Positions 45,779 to 55,457 of a stretch of DNA of 64,000 nucleotides are shown here, in pieces (positions within the stretch are counted from its first letter, which is position 1; the number at the start of each line of letters is the position of its first letter). The position numbers and the translations under genes are program-made. Location: NCBI RefSeq assembly GCF_963576675.1, contig NC_088919.1, forward strand, positions 48,692,501-48,756,500, in the 5' to 3' direction. The notes under the pieces are model-generated. The model searched no databases. It saw nothing but the letters and a program-made list of their open reading frames with translations, and had not been told where the DNA came from. The stretch is from Euphorbia lathyris. Its lineage: Eukaryota > Streptophyta > Magnoliopsida > Malpighiales > Euphorbiaceae.

Positions 45779-48008
45779 CTTGAAGCTAAGTGGAAGTTGC
45801 ATACCCTGGATTAACTTCCGACGGTTGTTGGATTTTGCCTTCAAGCGAGTTCAGATGGTTCACCATTGTGAGTACCAATTCAGTCAGCTTTGCTATTTGG
45901 TCTTGCCTGGGTTGCTGAGTTTGAACTGTGGTTATAACACTTACAAGATCCTTGAGTCCTCTTAGTTTATTGAGAAGTTGAGTGATACCAGACAGGTGGG
46001 AGGACTCAGCATGAGAAGATCTAGTAGCATCAGCTTGAGGAGGGTTCAAATCTTGAAGCAAGGACTGAGCAGAGGCAATGATTCGTCGTCCTGACTCAGT
46101 AGCATTCAAGTATGTGAATTGAGCAGCATTTGTCTCAGAGGCTGGAATTGAGCTTGATGGTGGTGGAGTTGGCTGTTTGCCAGATTGATCATTTTGATTG
46201 GTGACAGGACTTTGATGCAGATTGGCTTCAGGAGCTGATTTAGCAACATGCTGTGTTGGAGGTGGAGTTTGGTTAGTCTTGTTGACCTGCTCAACTTGAG
46301 TGGGTGAAGTTGAAGCATGATTTGTTCCATCTTGAGCAGTTGGATTTGGATTCTCTGGAGTCTTGGCTTGTTCCTCAATATGAGTAACAGAGGCTTGGTT
46401 TTGCACAAGATCCCTTGGAGGAGACTCAGGCTCAGCATCATGGGAGAAATATTTGAACTGAATTTTGGAGAGTTCAGCATCAATATCTTGAGGAGGGGAA
46501 TCATCCAGAAGATCAATGTGCTTTTGTGCCTTCTTCTTGAGTCGCTTGAACCTTATTTCTTTAGGAGGAGATGGGTCAGCATGAATATCCTCCTCATCAG
46601 TATCAACTGTCTCTTCTTCCATAGTTGGATTCTCATGTTGCTCAATGTGATCCTCAACAACAACATTTTCTTCTTCCTCAATTCTCCGCTCAGCATCATC
46701 CTGATGTTGCTCAACATGAGTAGGTTGTTCCTGCTCGGTATTGACTTCTTCCTCAACATGAGTTTCTTGCTCAGCATCCTTGACCGACTCAGCATGAGTT
46801 TGGTCTAGGTCAATTCCATGATCTTTTGGAGGTACAACCCAATCCAAGGGATTAGCTTCAATTATCTTTGAGGTATGACCCTTCTTCCTTCTCATCAAGG
46901 GAGATTCTGGAGTTTCCTCTTCTTCATCCTCAGGCTCTTCTGGCCTCTTTCTTTTTCCTGCCGACTCAGCTTTCTCCTTAGCCTGGTCAGTATCAACATT
47001 CTTAGCTCTGGTCATAGCCTTCTTCTTCCTGGACACTGTGTCAACATCTTTTGCAGATGTTGTCAGCGCTTTTCTCTTCTTCTTGTCCTTAGGGGACTCA
47101 ACAGGAGCCTCCACTTCTTTCTCAGGCTCATGCTCAGGCACAACTTCCTGTTCAGCTTCATCATTTTCCTCAATATCTTCAACATCTTCATATCCTTTCA
47201 ATGGTTGATTGTATAATAATCCAACCAGCAGAGCTGCTGTGATCTCACTTCCCAATGTATCAGTCTCATTTATGGTCTCAATCTGTTTCTCGAGGATCTT
47301 AGTGATTAAAGAACCTAACCGAAGTTTCTTACCTCCTCGCTGGAGTGCACCAACCAGAAATACCGGAAGGTTGAGAGGGGTGTAGGTCAGCATGTGCCAT
47401 ATGAAGCACTGCTCAAAGTTGGAGGCAGATGAGGCTGAGTTAAGTTTGGGGAAGATGAAGTTGGTCAATATGTAGTGTGCCATCTTCTGGTCTTGCCCCA
47501 TACAGGTGCTGGGTATTTCACCTTTATGATTCTTGGGTTTGCAGAACCCCTTGATCTGGTCAAGATTTCCCTTTGGTACCTTTTCTTTTATTGTCCTAAA
47601 CTCCATTCCTTCATCTGGTAAGTTTAGCAGAGTAGCTAGATAGGTAGGGGTTATGGTGATTTTCTCTCCTTTGACCGTGGTCTCCAAATAGCCAGCATCT
47701 TCTTCATCAACAAACATGTTGGAATAGAACTCTCTGACCAACCTAGGGTATGTTTTTCCGGTGAGTGAGAAGAGACCGGTCCATTTGTTCTTCTCGATCC
47801 AGTCACAGAACGGTTTCTCAGAAGTGACGAATCCTGGAGAGAACCATCTGCATTTTAGAACCTCCAAGTTGTTGACCTTCTTATGGACCTTGATCATGTT
47901 CCTTTCTACTAGGTTTGATGAACCGGTGGGGTCAGCTTGAGTGGGTTTGCCAGAGGTTTGGCCAAGATGAGTGGTGAAGTTAGTGATTTCGTTTTTGCCG
48001 GAAGCCAT
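45779..48008 (-). CDS. Copia extra ORF downstream of pol, N-terminal part
   Basis: Occupies the place where SIRE-type copia elements carry an env-like ORF, on the same strand as pol. I choose the ATG at 48008 (ACAATGGCT context; MASGKNEITNF) over the one at 48125. Residues 50-260 form a folded region with KCRWFSPGFVTSEKPFCDWI, YPRLVREFYSNMF and ITITPTYLATLLNLPDEGM. It resembles the 'putative plant transposon protein' family (PF20167). A long acidic and Lys-rich low-complexity part follows (EENDEAEQEVVPEHEPEKEV, RKKKAMTRAKN), then Pro/Gln-rich and helical segments. No signal peptide or membrane span is visible, so it does not look like an envelope protein. The frame is open up to the Ty3 insertion at 45778. 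Confidence 0.75.
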
Positions 48009-48560
48009 TGTTATAAATGAAGGTTTTAAGGTTTTAGGGAGAGAGAAGGATTCGATTTCAGAAGATTTTAAGCGTAAAGAGTAATGAGTGGGAATCCTTC
48101 CACTACTTATAGAGTCTTGAATCATTCCTAATTAATGAACTAGCCGTTTTCTTCTTGGGATTTTAATCGACAACGATTCTGCCATTTATGACAGGTTCGG
48201 CGCATGGGTATTCATTATTACTTGTGTTTTTCTAGGTATGATTTGTTACACGTGTCATTGTTCATTGGTACAAGTGGGCTTTTACCCAGTTTGCCAGAAT
48301 ATGAATCGTTTATGATACTGAGTATTCAATTCTTCGTAGATGGATTTTCTATCTCTTAGTAACTCAACATACGTTGATCACTCAGCATGTACATCTACTT
48401 AACATAAGGTGATTACTCAATATGTTTATCTACTTAGCACATAATATTTACTCAACATTTGTATCTACTCAGCATAGACTATTAAGCTCAATGTGCAGTA
48501 GTTACTAGATTGATATCAGTCAGCATGACAATCACTCAACATTTATTCAAACATTTAGAA

Positions 48561-51500
48561 TTATTGAAGAGGATTAGACATATCGATAGCTTCCCTTAGT
48601 ATGTTAAATTGCTCACGAGCCAAAGGCTTGGTGAAGATATCTGCAAGCTGTTCATTTGTTGGCACATAGGTCAGCTTGATCTCACCCTTTAGTACGTGAT
48701 CTTTGATGAAGTGATGCCTTATGCTGACATGCTTCATCCTGATGTGTTGGATAGGATTTTTGGATAGATCAATTGCACTCTTGTTGTCACATTTGATCTC
48801 TATTGTCTCAGTTCTTACTCCATAATCCTCAGGCTGTTGCTTTATTCATAGGACTTGAGCTTCACAGCTTCCAGCAGCAACGTACTCAGCTTCAGTTGTA
48901 GACAGAGCAACTGATGACTGCTTCTTGCTGAACCAGGATACTAGACAGCTTCCAAGGAAATGACATCCTCCTGAAGTACTCTTACATTCTAGCTTATCCC
49001 GTCCATAATCAGCATCAGTGTATCCTATGAGTGTGAAGTCATTTGAAGTTGGATACCACAAACCTGCATCAACTGAGCTCTGCAAATATCTAAAAATTCT
49101 CTTTACAGCAGTTAAGTGAGATTCTCTTGGGTCAGCTTGATATCTTGCACAATAACATACTGAGTATTGTATATCAGGTCTACTAGCAGTGAGATAAAGT
49201 AAGGAGCCTATCATACCTCGATAAAGTTTACTATATATTGACTTACTTTTCTCATCTTTGCATAGGATAGTATCAGTACCCATAGGGGTTGATATAGGCT
49301 TACAATCTTCCATATCGAATTTCTTTAACATCTCCTTGGTGTACTTGGACTGACTAATGAAGATGTCATTCTTACCTTGCTTGATCTGAAGTCCAAGGAA
49401 GAAGCTGAGTTCTCCCATCATAGACATTTCGAACTCAGTCTGCATCTGTTTGCTAAACTCTTGACACATAGATTCGTGAGTAGTACCAAATATTATGTCA
49501 TCTACATAGATTTGTGCAAGTAGGGTATGTTTACCCTTTTTCTTAATGAACAAGGTTGTGTCAGCTTTTCCTCTGACATAATTCCTGGTCAGCAGGAAGT
49601 TGGTCAACCTTTCATACCAAGCTCTTGGAGCTTGCTTCAGGCCATATAAGGCCTTCTTGAGTTTATAAACGTGGTTTGGAAATTTTGGATCTTCAAAACC
49701 TGGAGGTTGATTAACATATACCTCTTCGTTTATAAAGCCATTAAGAAATGCACTTTTGACATCCATTTGATACAATTTAAAGTTCATGAAACTAGCATAT
49801 GCACACAATATACGTATAGCTTCTAACCTAGCAACTGGTGCAAAGGTTTCACCATAATCAATGCCCTCTTGCTGACTATAGCCTTGGGCTACAAGTCGGG
49901 ATTTGTTTCTAACTACATTTCCATGCTCATCTAGTTTGTTTCTAAAAACCCACTTAGTTCCTATGGATTTTTGATTCCTAGGTTTAGGTACTAAATCCCA
50001 TACCTCATTTCTTGTGAATTGGTCAAGCTCTTCTTGCATAACATTGATCCAATACTCATCATGCTCAGCATCAGCAAAATTCTTTGGTTCATGAACTGAT
50101 ACGAAAGCAACGTTGCAAAGGAATTTCCTAAGCTGGTCTCTAGTCGTTACTTTGTTGTTGGCATCATCAAGGATGGACATTTCTGAATGTCCTCTTGGAA
50201 TTTTTATCTCCTTGGGTAATGTTGAGTTGTTTGGAACAGGTGTTTCTACAATCTTTGCAGGGACAGATTGGTCAGCAAAGGTAATTTCAGTTTCAATTTT
50301 ACCTTTGGTCAGCTCTTATGCTGATGGCTCAGCACCTCCAATTAGGTCAGTATGAGCTGAGTTCGGCTCATCCTCTATGGGTTGAGTTGTCTTACCTGCA
50401 GGGTCAGTTTCATCGAAATCTACATGGACTGACTCTTCTACAACTTGAGTTCTTTTATTATAAATTCTATATGCTTTGATGTTTGTTGAGTACCCTAAAA
50501 AGATTGCTTCGTCAGCTTTGGCATCAAATTTTGCCAAATTGTCTTTTGTATTGAGTATGAAACATTTACACCCAAAGGCACGAAAGTAGCCAATGTTGGG
50601 CTTTCGTCCTTTCCAAAGTTCATAGGGAGTTTTCTTTAATATGGGTCTAACTAAAGCCCTATTCAATATATAACATGCTGTGTTGACAGCTTCTCCCAAG
50701 AAATACTTTGGAAGCCTATTTTCACTCAGCATTGTCCTGGCAATTTCTACTATTGTCCTATTTTTCCTTTCAACAACTCCATTTTGTTAAGGAGTTCTAG
50801 GGGCAGAGAAATTATGGTCAATACCATTGGTTTCACAGAATTCATCAAACATTTGGTTTTTGAATTCTCCACCATTATCACTTCTAATGTGAGCTACTCT
50901 TAGGTCTTTGTCATTTTCAAGCTTTTTGACTAATGTGGTAAACATCTCAAATGTTTCATCTTTGCTACTCAGCAAGATGATCCAAGTATACCTAGAGAAA
51001 TCATCTACAATAACTAAGGAAAATTTCTTACCTCCCATGCTGAGTGGCTGGATAGGTCCGAAAAGATCCAAATGTAGTAATTCCAATGGTCTTTTGGTTG
51101 AGACAACATTTTTGCTATGAAACGACTTTTTGGTTTGTTTACCTTGCTGACAAGCATTACAAAGTTGATCTTTTTCATACTTTAATTTGGGTAATCCCTC
51201 AACTAATTGCTTTCTAGCTAGTTTGGCAAGGAGGTCCATGCTGACATGCCCAAGTCTCCTATGCCATAGCCAGGAGTTGTCCTCTTTAGATACTAAGCAT
51301 ATATTATTTGAAAATTGTTTTTCTAAACTCAACATATAAACATTTTCTACACGAGGGGCTGTTAAAATCAAATCGTTTGTTTTTCCCTCGAGTATTTGAC
51401 ATTGAGTATCATCAAATATACCTTTCTTCCACTCTTGCAAAGCTGAGCTACATTTAGAAGATTATATTTGAGACCCTTAACTAAGGAGACTGACTCAATT

Positions 51501-51672
51501 CTGGGGTTACCTCCGATAGTTCATGAGCCAACTATCTTACCCTTCTTGTTGTCTCCAAAGCTTACACTACCTCCTCGTTTAAGCTCTAATGTGATGAACT
51601 GAGTTTCATCACCTGTCATGTGTCTTGAGCATGCGCTGTCTATGTACCAAAGTTTTGACTTCTCCACGCATG
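48561..51672 (-). pseudogene. Copia pol: protease, integrase, RT, RNase H, disrupted
   Basis: On the minus strand: protease remains at 51670-51450 (WYIDSACSRHMTGDETQF). Then GAG-pre-integrase (SWLWHRRLGHVSMDLLAKLA) and the integrase core, with Asp in LHLDLFGPIQ, Asp in IRSDNGGEF and Glu in NGVVERKNRT. Next is RT ([40 protein letters not shown], catalytic YVDD) and RNase H ([30 protein letters not shown]), ending FADIFTKPLA and NPLQ at 48561. Breaks: a stop near 51520 and a frameshift before 51440, TAA at 50787-50789, TAA at 50316-50318, and TGA at 48846-48848 (Trp expected). Domain order integrase before RT identifies copia. Confidence 0.9.
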
Positions 51673-53484
51673 TCAAGATGACCTACATTTTAAACTATTC
51701 ATCTTTAGGTACCCAATTCCTTTTGGGCCTTTCTTGTTAGTATAAACAAATGCAGAGTCATATTTTAGTTTGTGACGGCATACTTTTGTAGTATGGCCAC
51801 TTTTACCACAAAAGCCACACTGAGTTACCCTTTGAGGGTGATGTTGAGTGTGGTCAGCATTGTTGTGCTGAGCATGCCAGCATACCTTGGTAGTATGACC
51901 TTTCTTACCACAGAAGTCACATTGGACAGTCTGTTTGTTATGCCAGCACACAGCTTTTGTGTGTCCTTTCTTTCCACAACAGCTACATTGAGTAAACTGT
52001 TTATGCTGACCAGTACCTGAGTACTCAGCATGGGGTTTATTCTTAGTTGAACCTTTTATTTGGTTTTGTAAGGTGGTGACGTCCTTTTTCAGTTTCTTTG
52101 AATCTGATTGGACTTCCAAGACAAACTTGTGCATAACTTCTATGTTGCTATGCAATGTTGAGTTGTCTTGGAGGAGATATCGAAGATCACTCAGTTTGAC
52201 CTCCTCAATCTCGTCGCAGCGCCTGCTGAGTGCCTTAATCTTTTTGTTACACTTCTTAGTTAGTGTATATAAGTCACTCAGGGCATTTACCATTTCGTTT
52301 CTAAGCAAAAGTAAGGATGTTACCTCATTGTTGTTTTCCTCCTGCTCAGAATCTCCAGAGAGGTCAGCTTGCTCAGATTGAGATTGGTCAGCTCCATCAT
52401 CTGCCATGAAACATATGTTGGCTGTTTCATTTTGCTCAGCTTCAGATGATGTTGACTCATCACTGTCACTCCACGTGGCCACCATTGCCTTTTTGCTTCC
52501 ATTCTTATCTTTCTTCAGATTAGGACAGCTTGACTTAATATGCCCAGTTTGATGGCACTCGTAATATGTGACAGGCTTGGAGCTGTCCTTTTTGTATCTG
52601 GTGTCACCGGACTCAGCTTTATACCTGTCTCCTCTCTTGTATGGCCACTTACTATTTCTTTCATTTCTTCTGAACAACTTTTTCATTTTTCTAGTAAACA
52701 TGGCCATTTCCTCATCATCAGTTGACTCAGCTTCTGTGGAGTCAGCTTTCATCACTAGTGATTTCTGTTTCTTATCCTCAGATTTTTCTTTAGCTTCAAA
52801 GTTTTTCATGGAAATTTCATGGGTCAGCAAGGAACCGATCAGCTCATCATATTTGTATGTGGTCAGGTCCTGAGCTTCCTCTACAGCTGTCTTCTTAGCT
52901 TGCCAGCTTTTGGGAAGACTTCGTAAGATTTTCTTCACTTGTTCTTCTTCAGTGAAGTTCTTCCCGAGTCTTTTGAGCTCATTTATTATGTTGGTAAACC
53001 TGGCATTCATTGCTGAGATGTCCTCATTGTCAGTCATCTCAAACAGTTCATACAATCGCATGTGCTGGTTTACTTTGGACTCCTTGACCTTGCTTGTGCC
53101 TTCATAAGTCACTTCCAGCTTCTTCCAGATCTCTTGTGCTGACTCACAACCTGAAATCTTATTGTATTCTGTAGCATCTAGAGCACAGTGAAGCATATTG
53201 ATAGCCGAAGCATTATTTTGCAATTTTCTGAGGTCATCTTCTGTCCACTCAGTTTCACTCTTGACAACTTTCTCATTATCAACAGTTTTGTAAGGTATAT
53301 GTGGACCTTGAACTATTGCAAGCCATGCACTCATGTTTGTGGCTTGAATAAAGTTCTTCATCCTATTCTTCCAGAATGTATAATTAGATCCAAAGAATAG
53401 GGGAGGCCGACTAATTGATAATCCCTCAGGGAGTATCTGTGTCGTTTGGTTCCCTGGAAGGAAACGAGTGTTGTTTTCAGCCAT
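51673..53484 (-). CDS. Copia gag with three tandem zinc knuckles
   Basis: 604 codons from MAENNTRFLPGNQTTQ, open throughout. The UBN2-type capsid region covers residues 30-240 (FFGSNYTFWKNRMKNFIQAT, MTDNEDISAMNARFTNIINE, ILRSLPKSWQAKKTAVEEAQ). A first zinc knuckle at about residue 310 has lost its first Cys (YYECHQTGHIKSSC). After an acidic stretch and a coiled coil come three close knuckles, CSCCGKKGHTKAVC, CDFCGKKGHTTKVC and CGFCGKSGHTTKVC, near residues 495-580. These would bind element RNA in the particle. The three-fold repeat is an expansion over the usual one or two. The stop at 51673 separates gag from pol, where many copia elements have one continuous frame. Confidence 0.88.
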   Translation of the reverse strand: MAENNTRFLPGNQTTQILPEGLSISRPPLFFGSNYTFWKNRMKNFIQATNMSAWLAIVQGPHIPYKTVDNEKVVKSETEWTEDDLRKLQNNASAINMLHCALDATEYNKISGCESAQEIWKKLEVTYEGTSKVKESKVNQHMRLYELFEMTDNEDISAMNARFTNIINELKRLGKNFTEEEQVKKILRSLPKSWQAKKTAVEEAQDLTTYKYDELIGSLLTHEISMKNFEAKEKSEDKKQKSLVMKADSTEAESTDDEEMAMFTRKMKKLFRRNERNSKWPYKRGDRYKAESGDTRYKKDSSKPVTYYECHQTGHIKSSCPNLKKDKNGSKKAMVATWSDSDESTSSEAEQNETANICFMADDGADQSQSEQADLSGDSEQEENNNEVTSLLLLRNEMVNALSDLYTLTKKCNKKIKALSRRCDEIEEVKLSDLRYLLQDNSTLHSNIEVMHKFVLEVQSDSKKLKKDVTTLQNQIKGSTKNKPHAEYSGTGQHKQFTQCSCCGKKGHTKAVCWHNKQTVQCDFCGKKGHTTKVCWHAQHNNADHTQHHPQRVTQCGFCGKSGHTTKVCRHKLKYDSAFVYTNKKGPKGIGYLKMNSLKCRSS

Positions 53485-53525
53485 TTATCGGGATCAGCTC
53501 AAGATTGTTAGATCTTTGAGTAGTG

Positions 53526-53547
53526 AGCTTAAAGCTCTGATACCACT
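53526..53547 (-). other. Copia primer binding site
   Basis: On the element strand the 5' LTR end (CCAACA) is followed by AG and TGGTATCAGAGC, complementary to the 3' end of initiator tRNA-Met, the usual plant copia primer. Confidence 0.92.
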
Positions 53548-54997
53548 TGTTGGTCCCTAGTAATTAGTTCCAAGGGGGGGGGGATAGGAACTAATGTAAC
53601 TTTTTCACTTTTAATTATGCTGACTTAATGTTATTTTAAGAGTTTGTTAACTCAACGTGTTGGTCAGCACGACCGATTGATTAGTCAGACAGTTTTAGTT
53701 CTATGCTGACTAAGACTGCTTGACTTGAGAGTTGGGAATTGACTCTTGAGAGGTCAGCTTCCAACTCAGCACTCAGATTTACTCAGTTTCAGTTTTAACA
53801 ATTTATATGCTGAGTAAATATCACAAGCAACACATGCACACACATATATATATATATATATATATTGAGAGAAAGAGTTTAGAAGTTACTCAGCACGACT
53901 TATCCTGGTTCGGCCTCTGTGCCTACGTCCAGTCCCCAGTTCCTCCTGGGATTTTCAATCCAATACTGGGCTCTTTCAAGGTAGAGCACAAACCCTTTAC
54001 AAGGCAGTGAGTATGCAAGAGTACGTCCTCTATTTGTCTACTCAGCTCCTACTAAGTACTACAACTCAGCACTTAGATTTTTCTACCACTGAATGCTTAC
54101 AACCAAGCACTCAACATACACTCTCAATATTACAATTGATAAACACTTGTTCTCTTTTCAGTAAAGAACACTTTAGAAGATTACACAGAATCACTCTAGC
54201 ATTTACACAAAGAATAGAAGATTTGGTGTAAGATCTTTGTATTTGAGTGCTATGAAGATTTCTCTCTTGGATTTTTCTTTTTGTTATGCAGCAATGATCC
54301 AAGGTTCTTGATTGTCCTTTTATAGATGGAAATCTGCAGATGGATCATTTGAATTGTTTTAGCCGTTAACACCAAAACGGCTCTTTTAGGGAACATATTC
54401 TGGTCAGCTTCAGACTGTACAGGCCATTCCCTTCCTCTGTTTTCTTCAGGCGTCAGGCTTTGTCTTCTTGCGTTAGACTTGTCTTTTTGTGCAGTTGTCT
54501 TTTACCAATAATCCATTGACCCATGTTTCTTGGAATTAGTCTTCTGTGTATTTTCGAGGCTTCAATTATTGGTGCAGAAGATTGGCAGACTTTGTCCTTT
54601 AGTGAACGGATCCTTCATGCTATCCTGACTGTCACTCAGCTTCATTCGTTATCTTCGAATGTTCAACTTCCATGCTGAGTTCCTTCTTAGTCAGCTCCGT
54701 TCTGTTTATACAATTCTTAAGGAGTCTTCTAATTTAGTCAGCTTCGTTCTGGCAATTTTGAAGGAGACTTCTGATATTGAGTTCTACTCCACTCAGCTTC
54801 TATTCTTTCATGCTGAGTTCCGTTCCACTCAGCTTGGCTTATGCTGACTTTTGTCCTGTCTAACTTTCTATGTATATTTTTGCACTCAATATTGAACAAA
54901 CACATTAGTACAATTAAATCAAAGCATTTAAATTTAATTGCCTCTTAATCATGGATGATTTTATCAAATCAAAATCTTGTGGAAAGGTGTTTCAACA
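53548..54997 (-). repeat. Copia LTR shared by two tandem copies
   Basis: 1450 bp. It is the 5' LTR of the copy at 34647-53547. It is also the 3' LTR of the truncated copy at 54998-59117, since a polypurine tract (AACTCCCCC on the plus strand) follows at 54998. It differs from 33210-34646 at about 19 sites plus a longer (TA)n tract at 53844-53866. Confidence 0.92.
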
Positions 54998-55457
54998 AAC
55001 TCCCCCATTTTGATGTTGGCAAAATACATAATTATGGAACTCAGTTATAAGTTACCCCATGATTGATTTATTTTTGAAATAACTCCCCCGTAAGGGTTGC
55101 ACATATTGTCTTAACTTAATTCTAAACCTTCCAAGATTTAATTGAATTAACCTTAAGACATTTGTGTACACTGACTTAGTTTAATGTTAGATTTTTCAAG
55201 ATCTGAGCTAATTGGATTTAAGTCAGTTTTCAAAAATATTAGAAGTATGTTGTTACTCAGTTTATTACATAAGTATTTTAGTGTTAATGTATACTGAGTA
55301 TGTTTTACTTCTTAATTTGTTTGTTCAATTTTATCAGCCAAGTTGAGAAAATGGTACTTGTCATAGATTAAGCAAAAACATATGAGGAAAGATTCTATGC
55401 TAAGTTCTAAACATTGACTAAGCATATCTAGTTCTTCTTCTTTTCCTTCATATTGAC

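Larger units (their letters stand above)
33210..54997 (-). mobile_element. Ty1/copia element (SIRE-like), minus strand, with Ty3 insertion
   Basis: LTRs at 33210-34646 (3') and 53548-54997 (5') enclose gag, pol and an extra downstream ORF, all on the minus strand. The primer site and polypurine tract are in place. A Ty3/gypsy element (35751-45773) is inserted in the extra ORF. Without it the copia element is about 11.8 kb. Its right LTR is directly followed by the polypurine tract and 3' half of a second copy (54998-59117), giving LTR-internal-LTR-internal. Confidence 0.9.

Noticed and set aside
46317..47216. Long hydrophobic plus-strand ORFs (46317-46808, 46875-47216 and copies at 56673 and 57216) resembling membrane proteins
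   Set aside because: They are antisense shadows of the acidic, Glu-rich copia extra ORF; antisense of GAA/GAG codons reads as Leu, Phe and Ser.
45779..48125. Retroviral-type envelope gene in the copia element
   Set aside because: No signal peptide, no membrane span and no Cys-rich ectodomain. The N-terminal region resembles a plant transposon-associated family instead.
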